Source of the DNA: Candidatus Nitrohelix vancouverensis
GTDB taxonomy: Bacteria; Nitrospinota; Nitrospinia; Nitrospinales; VA-1
Assembly: GCA_015698305.1 (NCBI GenBank)
Contig: CP048620.1
Span: 1,328,557-1,392,556, forward strand
DNA: 64,000 nt
Reading direction: 5' to 3'
In this document: piece after piece, positions 1-8,974 of the stretch
Numbering within the stretch: position 1 is the stretch's first letter
How the letters are laid out: each line of letters begins with the position of its first letter
The notes under the pieces: generated by a model
Told to the model about the DNA's origin: nothing
The model's input: only the letters and a program-made list of their open reading frames with translations
The model's database searches: none
Position numbers and translations under genes: made by a program

Positions 1-1
1 C

Positions 2-772
2 GATCACGGAGACAAAAAAGCGGCGCTGGGCTGGGCGACTTTGGCCGGTGGACTTCTGGCCTTGTCGGCGTGGACGCGCTGGGAGTATATAATTTACGCC
101 GCCGTCCCGGTTTCACTGCTGGCCTTGCAATTTGTTTATGAGAAGCGGCGATCGCCCATCGCTCAAGAGGCTTTGAGTCGTTTGCTCTGGATGCTGTTGA
201 GCGTCCCCAGCCTCTGGTGCGTAACGGTTTTATTATCAAACGAGACGGTCGCGGGTCGCACCCTGCTGGTGTTCGCAACCTATGCCGGTCTGTGGGGATT
301 CCTCTTGCTCTGGAATATGCTCGGCGATGCAAAATTAACTGCGCGGGGATTGCAGGGGATTGCTATGACCGGCGCCGCCCTGTTTGTAATTGTGTTTTCA
401 ATGAAGGGGTCGGGCGGTTTCTTTTTTTCCGGAGGCATGGCGGCGTTTCGCGTGATTGCAGGACAGTTTTTTTTCCTGTTCACTTCGGCGCTGATCGCCT
501 TTGTGTTCCTGCAAAGCTATGGAGAGTTGAATCCCGAATCAAGGTTCTTGCTGAAGAGCGTCGGTCTATATTTGTTTTTTCACTGGGCCGTCTTCGCGTA
601 CGCCGATCCGAAATGGGCGACCTGGGGAGAATATTTTCGCGCTACTTTTTTGCATCCGGGGCATTCGATCAACCTGTCCGATATGCGCAGTTTGATCGCG
701 GCCTATCCGGCGCTGGTTTTTCTGATCGCGGTCCTGCCCCAAGTCAGCAGGGCCTACGGGAGGCCGCGCTAG
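2..772 (+). CDS. integral membrane protein, 5' end outside window (GT39-like C-terminal part)
   Basis: The reading frame is already open at the left edge (frame starting at base 2), so the gene is cut by the window; an internal TTG at 41 is only the first possible start inside it. The visible 256 residues hold about seven hydrophobic segments separated by short charged loops, with no catalytic motif. This matches the membrane-embedded C-terminal half of dolichyl-phosphate-mannose-type (GT39/ArnT-like) glycosyltransferases, which the neighbours also resemble. It ends 3 bases before the next gene, so the two are probably co-transcribed. The family assignment is inference from topology and context; it could be another polytopic surface-polysaccharide protein. 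Confidence 0.6.
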   Translation, partial: DHGDKKAALGWATLAGGLLALSAWTRWEYIIYAAVPVSLLALQFVYEKRRSPIAQEALSRLLWMLLSVPSLWCVTVLLSNETVAGRTLLVFATYAGLWGFLLLWNMLGDAKLTARGLQGIAMTGAALFVIVFSMKGSGGFFFSGGMAAFRVIAGQFFFLFTSALIAFVFLQSYGELNPESRFLLKSVGLYLFFHWAVFAYADPKWATWGEYFRATFLHPGHSINLSDMRSLIAAYPALVFLIAVLPQVSRAYGRPR

Positions 773-775
773 ACG

Positions 776-1228
776 ATGCGAATACGATTCATTGTTCATG
801 CGCTGATTGCTTTGAACCTGTTGACTCTGATGGCGGTCTTTGCCTGGCCGCGCTGGAGTTTTTTGCAGGAAACGGAGTTGATGACCCCCGAAGCGCGCAT
901 GGAGACGTCGGGTTCTGCGGACATGCCCAATCAGTATTCCCTGTCCTATCAGGTGGCAAGTCGACTTGAAAAATTAACATCAGACGATGCGGTCCTGTTT
1001 TTTCCCCCGGGCGATAAAGCGGGTTCCTTGCGCGGGCCGCTCATTCAGCGCCTCTACCCGCGCCGTCTTGTTTTCGCAGACGATGCAGATCGCGACGCGC
1101 TCTTGAGCGCAGACTGGGGCGAGCGTCAATCCATCCTTGTGTTTCAAGGTTCGGAGTTGGAGCAGAATTGTCGCGGCAGGAAAACGCCGCTTCAAGGCGT
1201 TCCCGAGTTTTGGGTCTGCAAATTATAA
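776..1228 (+). CDS. small membrane-anchored protein of unknown function
   Basis: A 150-residue protein with a single N-terminal hydrophobic segment (about residues 6-25) after an MRIR positive start, followed by a roughly 120-residue soluble part carrying two cysteines near the end. The segment looks like a signal anchor, placing the body outside the cytoplasmic membrane. A GGGAGG sequence ends about 11 bases before the ATG. It lies 3 bases after a membrane glycosyltransferase-like gene and 12 bases before another, suggesting an accessory part in one glycan operon. I recognise no domain. Confidence 0.6.
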   Translation: MRIRFIVHALIALNLLTLMAVFAWPRWSFLQETELMTPEARMETSGSADMPNQYSLSYQVASRLEKLTSDDAVLFFPPGDKAGSLRGPLIQRLYPRRLVFADDADRDALLSADWGERQSILVFQGSELEQNCRGRKTPLQGVPEFWVCKL

Positions 1229-1240
1229 AGGCGGCGGCCT

Positions 1241-3259
1241 ATGAAAGAAATCCCGCAAGCAGAGCGACCTTTCATTTACTTTGTTCTGGCGATTGCCTTC
1301 GCCAGCGCCGGGCTGATTCTCTATTACGCCTGCCTGATACCGCCGCATGTCGACGAGGCGGGCTACTGGTTTAACTTCACTAGCCGGTCGTTTGAAAGTC
1401 GCTGGGCGCCGAATCATCAATACCCCAATCATGCCCTGGCGATTTATTTGCCGAAATTCATCCTTCCTGTTCTGGGCGAGACGAGCCTGAGTTTGCGTCT
1501 GGCTCCCATTCTGTTCGCCTTCATCAGCTGGGTCGTGTTCTGGAAATTTGTGCATCGCGTCTCTGGCGAGCGCGGGCTTGCCTTTCTGGCTCTGGCCTTG
1601 CTGTTGATCAATCCTTTTTATAACCAGTACGCTTCCGAGATGAGAGGCTACACTTCTTATTTTTTGTTTGCGGTCCTTGCTTACTGGATTCTGGCGAGGC
1701 TGTTGGACGGCCCGCTTCAATGGCGGCATTGGTCGGCGATCTTTTTGCTCTTTTTGGCCTGCTATGCGTCCACGCTGTCCGCGCCTCTATTTTTCAGCGC
1801 GCTCCTCGGCGCCTTGTGGATTCTCTACGCCGCGGCTCAATGGCGTTCCGACAGCGCTCTGCTCAGCGCTTTCAGGAATCGCTTGGAGGCGCTTCCTTTT
1901 TTTACCTTCAGCGCTGTTGCGACGCTGACGATCGGCGGGATCATTTTCTGGATCGATCGCGATTTCTTTTTCCGTTCTCTGCAGACGCATGCGGAGATAC
2001 CGGTGAATTACTGGATCATTCCCGATCTGTTCTCCACCTTTCTCGGCTACCGTTATCTGGACGATCCGACTTATGAACTGGCGCGGCACTGGATCGGCGT
2101 CTGGATTTTGTTTCTCGCCGCCTTTGTTTTGGGGTGCGTCGATCTACTGCGGGCGCGCCATCCGATGGCCCTGTTATTCGTCGTCATTCTTGCGATCACG
2201 ATTCTGTTTTTTGCGTTTGGTGGACGCCAGGCGCCCTTGCGTTCGGCGATTTTTTTGTTCCCGCTGATCGTATGGATGCAAGCCTGCGGCCTGATGAAAC
2301 TGGCGCGCTGGTTCGAAGCGAAGGTTCCTTGGATTGGAGGCGAGTCGCGCGGCGGCTGGCGGACGTTGATCGCCCTGACGGCGTTCTGCTTTGTCTACTT
2401 GCACGCAAGCAAGCTTTCGCGCCTGGATATCGCATCGGGAAATCCTTACGAGCAGGCGCAGAGGTATTTAAAAGAAAATGTCGCGAATAACGATCTTGTG
2501 ATCTCTACCCTGCCGGATGCGATGGGGGCGTTCTATTTTGGATCCTTGATAAGAGAGCAAACCAGAAAAATCTATGAGAATGGGCGTCTGGATCGCGTTT
2601 ACTATCTTGCCCCTGAGGAAGATCTCAAGTCTATCGAGATGGAGCCGGCGTTAACGCCGGGGAAAAAAGAAGCGGTCGCATCTATGGATGGCTTCGAAGT
2701 CGTTGCTCGTTTCAGGAATAGCGGGGCGCGTCCATCTTCCGTAATCATCTATCGGCGAACGGTGGGGACGCCCCCGCTGGCGCGACTGGAAAGCGATCTT
2801 CTGGGAATTCCGGATTATTTTGGAAATAAGGGACGTGTGTGCGACAAGCAAACAACGGGAAAAGGATTTCGTTTGAACTGCGGAGATTCGGTGGTTGTGT
2901 GTGCGAATCAAATCTTTCAACTACCTGAGAAGAAAAATCAGAAAGGTCAGATTGTCATCTTTCATCACGTCAATGACAAGGGAATGCGGGTGGTCTCGTT
3001 GGGCGCTGTCAATCGAGCCAAGCTCCATTCGGGGAACTTGCAGTTGGGCGAGGAATTTTTCAGACCGGTTTATCGGCTCAACCCGTTGATCGCCAATCAG
3101 GAGGATCTGGATCGGCATCGGAGCAATATTCCTTTGTATGATTTGAGCTATCAACGGATAGGCGCGGGAGAGGAGGGTTTGCTCCTGTGTTTGTCCGGCG
3201 CCTTGTTTCAGGGGAATTCGGATTTGCGCGGCTTTGCGATTTTCCCGACGCCTTTCTAG
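1241..3259 (+). CDS. GT39-like membrane glycosyltransferase
   Basis: A 672-residue protein with about ten membrane segments in its first 400 residues and a soluble C-terminal domain of about 250 residues. The first periplasmic loop contains HVDEAGYWF, the acidic loop typical of ArnT/PMT-type transferases that use a polyprenyl-phosphate-linked sugar. Established families of this kind move a sugar from the lipid carrier to lipid A, proteins or glycans on the periplasmic face. It is third in a same-strand run with the two genes upstream and converges on the GT4 gene downstream. Substrate is unknown. Confidence 0.75.
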   Translation: MKEIPQAERPFIYFVLAIAFASAGLILYYACLIPPHVDEAGYWFNFTSRSFESRWAPNHQYPNHALAIYLPKFILPVLGETSLSLRLAPILFAFISWVVFWKFVHRVSGERGLAFLALALLLINPFYNQYASEMRGYTSYFLFAVLAYWILARLLDGPLQWRHWSAIFLLFLACYASTLSAPLFFSALLGALWILYAAAQWRSDSALLSAFRNRLEALPFFTFSAVATLTIGGIIFWIDRDFFFRSLQTHAEIPVNYWIIPDLFSTFLGYRYLDDPTYELARHWIGVWILFLAAFVLGCVDLLRARHPMALLFVVILAITILFFAFGGRQAPLRSAIFLFPLIVWMQACGLMKLARWFEAKVPWIGGESRGGWRTLIALTAFCFVYLHASKLSRLDIASGNPYEQAQRYLKENVANNDLVISTLPDAMGAFYFGSLIREQTRKIYENGRLDRVYYLAPEEDLKSIEMEPALTPGKKEAVASMDGFEVVARFRNSGARPSSVIIYRRTVGTPPLARLESDLLGIPDYFGNKGRVCDKQTTGKGFRLNCGDSVVVCANQIFQLPEKKNQKGQIVIFHHVNDKGMRVVSLGAVNRAKLHSGNLQLGEEFFRPVYRLNPLIANQEDLDRHRSNIPLYDLSYQRIGAGEEGLLLCLSGALFQGNSDLRGFAIFPTPF

Positions 3260-3271
3260 GCGAAACTCGTT

Positions 3272-4525
3272 TTAAAGCGACAGTCCTTGAGAGGTTGCGG
3301 CTTCCTGATAGAGCTTCAGGTAATCCGCTCCGGCCTGCTCCCAGCTGTAACGGGACTCGATCAGGTTTCTTCCATTGCTTCGAAACTGCTCCACCAGATC
3401 GGGATTTTGGATGAGCGCCGCCGCTGCAGAGGCGATGGCCTCTGCGTTTTTTTGCGGGACGAGCAGACCGGTCTCGCGGTCGCGGATCACGTCGGCGATG
3501 CCGCCGACATTGGAAGCAATGACGGCGGTTTCCGACGCCAGCGCTTCGAGAAACACAATGCCCTGGCCTTCGGTGTCGCCGCTGTCGGCGACGATGGAAG
3601 GGCCGATGAAGATATCCGCCGTCGCGTACAAGGCGGCAAGGTCTTCGCCGGAACGGGGGCCGGGAAATTGCACGACGTCGTTCAGCTTGTTATCGGTGAC
3701 GCGTTTTTTCAAAGCCGCCTCTTCCGGTCCGTAGCCCACCAAAAGCAGGCGCGCATCGGGATCGCTTTGTAATATCCCTGGCATGGCGTCGATCAAATAC
3801 GCGAAGCCTTTCTTTTCGACAAAACGTCCCACCCCCAGTATCAGCGTTCCCTTGCATTGAAATCGCTCTTTGAGTGACGGGTCTTTTTTGTTTCCGTTGA
3901 AGAGCGCCGAGTCGATGCCGTTGGGGATTTGCGGAAATGAAGTTTTCGGCGAATGCGGTTCCAGAGCGCGGCGCACGGCCTGGCTGTTGACGGCGCAATG
4001 CAGGGCGCCCGACAAAGCGAAGCCTTTGAGTCGCCCGACGAAGGCGCTGTTCTTAAACGCGAATGCGTCGCCGCCATGCGCGGTCAGAATATAGGGAATC
4101 TTCAGAGCGCGACAGACGAGGGCGACAAAAATTCCCTGCGGGATCACCCAGTGGCAATGCACGAAATTGATCCGGCGTTTGCGAATCACCCGCCACAGAT
4201 GCCACAGTTGCGAGAGAAGGAAGCCGGGCAATTGTCCCTTGGCTCCCGGTCGCGATTTCAGGTTGGGGAGAATGCCGCCGTCGTAGCACACCGCCTGTTG
4301 CGCGGTCGGATAGCTGTAGGGATATCGAATGATCGGGACGCCGCGCAGATTGTCCTGAAACTTTGCGCCGGGGGCGTGCGGCGCCAGAACCGTGAGCGAT
4401 GCGGTTTTCGCAAGTTGTTCCGAAAGATCGAGAACGAAGGAAGGCTCGGTGTCCTTCTCCCAACGCGGGAAGGTGGTTGCCACCACCAGAGTGTTCAGTC
4501 GTTGGTCAGAGGCGTTTTCGTTCAT
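3272..4525 (-). CDS. GT4 family glycosyltransferase
   Basis: A 417-residue cytosolic glycosyltransferase with the two-Rossmann GT-B layout. The N-terminal half has HCHWVIPQG and AHGGDAF, typical of the acceptor domain. The C-terminal half has GVGRFVEKKGF and the retaining GT4 signature E-x7-E in EGQGIVFLE, which binds the nucleotide-sugar donor. It is 9 bases downstream of a GT2 gene on the same strand and probably belongs to the same glycan operon. The exact sugar cannot be read from the sequence. Confidence 0.85.
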   Translation of the reverse strand: MNENASDQRLNTLVVATTFPRWEKDTEPSFVLDLSEQLAKTASLTVLAPHAPGAKFQDNLRGVPIIRYPYSYPTAQQAVCYDGGILPNLKSRPGAKGQLPGFLLSQLWHLWRVIRKRRINFVHCHWVIPQGIFVALVCRALKIPYILTAHGGDAFAFKNSAFVGRLKGFALSGALHCAVNSQAVRRALEPHSPKTSFPQIPNGIDSALFNGNKKDPSLKERFQCKGTLILGVGRFVEKKGFAYLIDAMPGILQSDPDARLLLVGYGPEEAALKKRVTDNKLNDVVQFPGPRSGEDLAALYATADIFIGPSIVADSGDTEGQGIVFLEALASETAVIASNVGGIADVIRDRETGLLVPQKNAEAIASAAAALIQNPDLVEQFRSNGRNLIESRYSWEQAGADYLKLYQEAATSQGLSL

Positions 4526-4534
4526 TGAAGGGCC

Positions 4535-5482
4535 CTAGTCCTTGCGGTCCATATCGCTTTTCTTGAGGCGCAGTTGAACGTCTTCGAGCAATCGGCGGTT
4601 GATGGAAATCAGTTCGGCAACGATGCCCATCATGAGAATCTGGAAACCAACGATCAGAAGGATGGCGGATAGAATGAGCGATTGCACATGGCCTTCCGTC
4701 ATGCCCTGGAAGAAAAAGAAAAGGTAGCGACAGCCGATGGCGAAGCCCAGAAAAAACACGATGCCGCCTGCGATGGTGAAGACCTTGAGCGGACGGTACA
4801 TGGAATAAATTTTAATGACCGTGACCATCGTTTGCTTCAAATAAGAAGCGATGCTGGGAAAGAGTCGCGATTCACGCAGTTTTTCGTTCGTGCGGATGTC
4901 GACGTATTCCAGCGCGAGGTTGTTGTTGCCGGCGCTGATGAGGGTTTCGACCGTGTAAGTGAAATCGGACACGACGTTGATCTGCATCGCGCCTTCGCGG
5001 CTGTAGGCGCGAAAGCCGCAGGTAGCATCGGGCGCCTGCGTTCCTGAAATCTGCCGGACGAACCAACTGCCCAGTTTCTGCAGGAAAATTTTCCAGGGAG
5101 AAAAATGCCGGATGGTTTCGACGCGGCGATTGCCGACCACCATGTCGGCGCGGCCTTTCAAAATCGGTTCGATCAGTTTGGCGATGTCCGCGCCGACGTA
5201 CTGGTTGTCGGCGTCGGTGTTGACGATGATGTCGGCGCCGAGTTCCAGCGATTTGTGAATCCCAAACAGGAAGGCTTTCGCCAGCCCCTTGTTCGAACCG
5301 AGGCGCAGGACATGGTCGACGCCGCAGTCTTTGGCGATCTGCGCGGTGCCGTCGCTACTGCCGTCGTCGATGACCAGCGTTTCGATGCAATCGACGCCGT
5401 CAATTTGACGCGGCAGGTCTTTCAGCGTCAAGGGGAGCGTGGTCGCTTCATTGAGACAGGGAATCTGGATGATGAGTTTCAT
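4535..5482 (-). CDS. GT2 family glycosyltransferase with C-terminal membrane anchor (DPM synthase-like)
   Basis: A 315-residue protein with a GT-A domain at residues 1 to about 220: PCLNEATTLP at the start, VIDDGSSDGT for nucleotide binding, and the metal-binding DxD in NTDADNQY. Two membrane segments follow at about residues 230-300. This fits polyprenyl-phosphate hexosyltransferases (DPM1/DPG-like), which load a sugar onto the lipid carrier in the cytosolic leaflet. The adjacent GT39-like proteins use such donors on the other side of the membrane, so a pathway partnership is a reasonable inference. Confidence 0.85.
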   Translation of the reverse strand: MKLIIQIPCLNEATTLPLTLKDLPRQIDGVDCIETLVIDDGSSDGTAQIAKDCGVDHVLRLGSNKGLAKAFLFGIHKSLELGADIIVNTDADNQYVGADIAKLIEPILKGRADMVVGNRRVETIRHFSPWKIFLQKLGSWFVRQISGTQAPDATCGFRAYSREGAMQINVVSDFTYTVETLISAGNNNLALEYVDIRTNEKLRESRLFPSIASYLKQTMVTVIKIYSMYRPLKVFTIAGGIVFFLGFAIGCRYLFFFFQGMTEGHVQSLILSAILLIVGFQILMMGIVAELISINRRLLEDVQLRLKKSDMDRKD

Positions 5483-5507
5483 GGTCTGCGCCAGGGCGAT
5501 GACGGGT

Positions 5508-7118
5508 TCATGGGATGCGTTGGTAGATGCGTATCTTGTCGGCTCCGGTTGGCGAGAGCGTGCGTCGGAGTTGAATATCGTAAGAGTTGTTGATGCGTTT
5601 GACAGGCGCGTTCAAAACATATTTCCGATAGGAGCCTGATTGAATGATTCGTTCGGGCAAATGTATGTTGCGGTCGGATTCGCGGTCGGCGTTTTCAGGG
5701 AACCAATGGTCGCCGCGTAACACGATCCAGTCGGGTCGCGAATCGGGAGTCAGATCTTCGGGGCCGATCAGGTTCAATTCCGTGTGAAAGGCCAGCGACT
5801 CGGATTCGTTGTCAATATAACATGTTTCGCCGGGTTTTCCATGCAGGCGAAAAAAATCAATGACCTCGTCGAGCGGTCCCCGGTAAGGGTGCGCCAGTTC
5901 CTGCCAGTGGTGGTAATAGGCGGACCTCAATTGCGTTTCCCTCAAAAACGTATTGTAGGACGAGCGCTTGCGCAGTGTGTCGAATCGACTCTCAAGCGAT
6001 TGCACGACAGGGCGCAGAGGCAGGAGCGGCGCGACGTGGAGCGCGTTGCTGGAGATCAGTATGAGAACGAGTCCCGATTGCAGGAGCGCCTTGTTGGGGA
6101 AGGCGTGGACGCAGACCAGAGCCAGGGCGATGCACAGGAAGGGCGTTCCGGCGGCGATGTACTGATAGAGCGGAATCGAATGCAACAGGCTGACGCCGAT
6201 CAGACCCGCCATGCAAACTCCCAGGGTTTGAAGCAGGGGACGATGCGGGCGCAGTCCCTGCATCCACAAGCAGGGCAGTAGGAGCAAAGGAAAAATGGTA
6301 TTATTGATCTGAAACAGATAGCCTGCGAACCGCATGGGTATCGCTCTGGGCGACGGGTCTACCAGAGCGCTGGCGTTTTGGTAAAATTGTGAAATATTGG
6401 AGAACACGGGAAGGATGACAATCAGCCAGGGGAGGGTGAGCAGGGCGATGATTCCTCCGGAGATCATGGCGCGTCGAAAATTTCCGGGTTGTAATTCGTT
6501 GCGGTGCAGGAACAGATGAAGCAACATTCCCGCGAGCAGTCCGGCGAACTCAACATACATGGTCTGAAAAAAAACGAAACAAACGATAATGAACGGAAGC
6601 GGACGCCAGCTTTTGTTTTCAAAAATTTTGAGATAAAAATACAGCATCAGAATGGATAGCAGGATCGGTAGCCCGACGTATCGCGCGGCGCGGAAGTACA
6701 TGAGCGCAGGCGGCGATGAAGCGAGTAGCAGACCGGCAATCAACGCGGTGAGCCGGGAGCGAGTGTGTCGATAGGTCAGGGCGTAGAGCGCGAGGATCGA
6801 TAAGAGACCGCAAAGCGCAAAGGGCAGTCGGGCCGCCAACTCGTTTTTTCCAAATAGCCAGAGCGACGCGGCTTGCAGGTAGTAGGGAAACCAGGTGCGA
6901 TAGACGAACAGACCGTCGTACACATTGGCGTAGGGCATGGAGGTGAGGGAACCGTCCGAGTGAACCGGGACGCCATGTTCCAGAATCGTCGCGCTGACGA
7001 AAGTGTCGCCGCCCTCGTCGACCTGAAGCGCCGAATCGGATAGCCCCGGGAAAATCAGGAGCGAGGCGTAGAGTAGTAAAAGCAGTCGAGGAAAATGAAA
7101 TTTGAGGGCAGATTTCAA
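5508..7118 (-). CDS. GT39/ArnT-like membrane glycosyltransferase
   Basis: A 536-residue polytopic protein with an N-terminal signal-anchor-like segment, about ten further membrane helices and a soluble C-terminal domain of about 150 residues. The first periplasmic loop has QVDEGGDTFV, the acidic motif expected in polyprenyl-phosphate-sugar-dependent transferases. It is 25 bases upstream of the DPM-like GT2 gene on the same strand, so it may use the lipid-linked sugar made there. The long AT-rich stretch upstream (7119-7281) separates it from a divergent operon and probably holds promoters for both. Confidence 0.75.
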   Translation of the reverse strand: MKSALKFHFPRLLLLLYASLLIFPGLSDSALQVDEGGDTFVSATILEHGVPVHSDGSLTSMPYANVYDGLFVYRTWFPYYLQAASLWLFGKNELAARLPFALCGLLSILALYALTYRHTRSRLTALIAGLLLASSPPALMYFRAARYVGLPILLSILMLYFYLKIFENKSWRPLPFIIVCFVFFQTMYVEFAGLLAGMLLHLFLHRNELQPGNFRRAMISGGIIALLTLPWLIVILPVFSNISQFYQNASALVDPSPRAIPMRFAGYLFQINNTIFPLLLLPCLWMQGLRPHRPLLQTLGVCMAGLIGVSLLHSIPLYQYIAAGTPFLCIALALVCVHAFPNKALLQSGLVLILISSNALHVAPLLPLRPVVQSLESRFDTLRKRSSYNTFLRETQLRSAYYHHWQELAHPYRGPLDEVIDFFRLHGKPGETCYIDNESESLAFHTELNLIGPEDLTPDSRPDWIVLRGDHWFPENADRESDRNIHLPERIIQSGSYRKYVLNAPVKRINNSYDIQLRRTLSPTGADKIRIYQRIP

Positions 7119-7281
7119 AATGATTGAAATTCAGGGCTTTGTGAATAACAGGGAAAGTTTTTCCTCCCCGATGTCGTTAGGGAATAGTGAGCGCTGAATC
7201 TACGGGCGCAGGCGCGAATCCCATCGCGACTCATAATGGCATATCGGTAGAGTTGGCCGCAACATTAACCGATGGATCGGA

Positions 7282-8043
7282 ATGAACGGTAAACAACCCA
7301 GATTATCGGTGGTGGTTCTCGCCTATCGCTCGGCAGATTCGATAGCGGCGTTTGTCGATGAACTGATCCCTGCGATTGAATCGGCGGAGCCTGACTGGGA
7401 AATGATCCTCGTCGGCAACTACCTCAAAGACAGCGCAGACCGAACGCCTGAGGTGGTGAGATGCATCGCGGAAAGCAACCCGCGCATTCGCTTTCTGGCC
7501 AAGGTCAAGCAAGGCATGATGGGCTGGGACATGCGGAGCGGGCTGGAAACGGCTTTGGGCGAGACCCTGGCGGTGATCGACGGCGATGGTCAGAACCCTG
7601 CGGAAGACATTGCGCGGGCCTATCGTATGCTGAAAGAAAGTTCGCTGGACATGGCGAAAACCTATCGGGTTCAACGCGACGACGGTTGGTATCGCCTCGT
7701 CATGTCGCGCGTTTACAATCTTGTATTCAGCGCCTTGTTTCCCGGAATGAATTGCCGGGATATCAATTCCAAACCCAAGCTGATGACGCGCGAGGCCTAC
7801 GCCGCCCTGGATTTGCATTCGGACGGCTGGTTCGTCGATGCGGAGATCATGATTCAGGCGCGCCGACTGGGCATGTCGATTGGCGAATTGCCGACCGAGT
7901 TCAAGAGTCTGGAGTCGCGTCCTTCATTTGTAAAACCGATGACGACGCTCGCCTTCATCGCAAATTTGATCGGCTATCGATTGCTGGAATTTCGTTATTG
8001 CTTCAACAAGCCGGAAGCCTTTCGCTCAAAGCGCAAGCCATGA
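7282..8043 (+). CDS. GT2 family glycosyltransferase
   Basis: A 253-residue GT-A glycosyltransferase without membrane helices. It opens with LSVVVLAYRS and carries the metal-binding motif in VIDGDGQNP, followed by an acceptor region with NCRDINSKPK, typical of dolichol-phosphate-mannose-synthase-like GT2 enzymes. The stop codon overlaps the next gene's start (ATGA at 8040-8043), so the two are translationally coupled. It probably transfers a sugar in the same surface-glycan pathway. Confidence 0.85.
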   Translation: MNGKQPRLSVVVLAYRSADSIAAFVDELIPAIESAEPDWEMILVGNYLKDSADRTPEVVRCIAESNPRIRFLAKVKQGMMGWDMRSGLETALGETLAVIDGDGQNPAEDIARAYRMLKESSLDMAKTYRVQRDDGWYRLVMSRVYNLVFSALFPGMNCRDINSKPKLMTREAYAALDLHSDGWFVDAEIMIQARRLGMSIGELPTEFKSLESRPSFVKPMTTLAFIANLIGYRLLEFRYCFNKPEAFRSKRKP

Positions 8044-8915
8044 AGATTCTTTTGACCGGCGCCTCTGGCGGACTCGGCTCCGCCTTGTTGAGCCGCTTGC
8101 TGGAGGTCCCTGACCTGAAAGTGCGGGCCTTGATTCACAAGACTCCGGTCAACGATACGAGGGTAGAGACGGCGCATGGAGATATGGAGGACGAAGCCTC
8201 CTTGCGAGAGGCGACGCAGGGCATTGACACGGTCGTTCATCTCGCGGCGCTCACGCATTCGCCGAATCGCAGCGCTTATTTCAAAATCAACGAATACGGG
8301 ACGGAACGCTTGATAGAAGCCTGCCGCGCATCCGGCGTGAGGCGTTTTATTTATATTAGCAGTCGGGCCGTCAATCCGAACGGCGGCGCGTATTCCGAAA
8401 GCAAGAGCAAGGCCGAGGCCTTGACGATGCGTTCCGGTCTGCGCTGGTTGATCCTGCGTCCGGGCGAAGTGTTTGGCGAAGGCGATGATCCGGTGCGCAA
8501 GCTGGCTCTGTGGGTCAAGCGGAGCTGTTGCGTTCCTGTGATCCGGCGCCCCTCGCCTCGATTGTCGCCGGTCTATATCGACGATGTGGTCGACGCGATG
8601 TTTGAGGCTGTCCTGCGCGACGATGTGGAGAATCTTTGTCTGACGCTGGCGGGTCGGGAAGCGATGGATTGGGAAAGCCTTGTGGATCGCTTGAGCGCGT
8701 TTTTCGGAAAGCGACCCGTCAAGGTTCCGGTCACGAAGACGATGTTGCGTTTCGCCGCCAGCCTGTTCACTCTGGCCGGTCGCCCCGGTCTGGTCCCGGA
8801 TCAAATCCCCCGATTGTTCAGCGAGAAGGAAGAAGACGTTGCTCTCGCGCAGGAACATCTGAATTATAAGCCGCGTTCTCTGGAAGAAGGACTCCGCATC
8901 CTATTCCCCGCCTGA
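8040..8915 (+). CDS. NAD-dependent epimerase/dehydratase (extended SDR)
   Basis: A 291-residue extended short-chain dehydrogenase/reductase. GASGGLGSAL at residues 7-16 is the NAD(P)-binding glycine motif, and the active-site pair is in YSESK (Tyr and Lys three apart), preceded by the serine-rich IYISSR strand. Such enzymes modify nucleotide-sugars by epimerisation, dehydration or reduction. I chose the ATG at 8040 because the Rossmann motif follows at the usual distance and the start overlaps the upstream stop. A longer frame exists upstream but only as a shadow of the GT2 gene. Confidence 0.85.
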   Translation: MKILLTGASGGLGSALLSRLLEVPDLKVRALIHKTPVNDTRVETAHGDMEDEASLREATQGIDTVVHLAALTHSPNRSAYFKINEYGTERLIEACRASGVRRFIYISSRAVNPNGGAYSESKSKAEALTMRSGLRWLILRPGEVFGEGDDPVRKLALWVKRSCCVPVIRRPSPRLSPVYIDDVVDAMFEAVLRDDVENLCLTLAGREAMDWESLVDRLSAFFGKRPVKVPVTKTMLRFAASLFTLAGRPGLVPDQIPRLFSEKEEDVALAQEHLNYKPRSLEEGLRILFPA

Positions 8916-8974
8916 AGCCGTTCAGAGCCGCCCTGATTCGCGCGGGCATTTCCTTTTTCAATTCAAAATTTAAT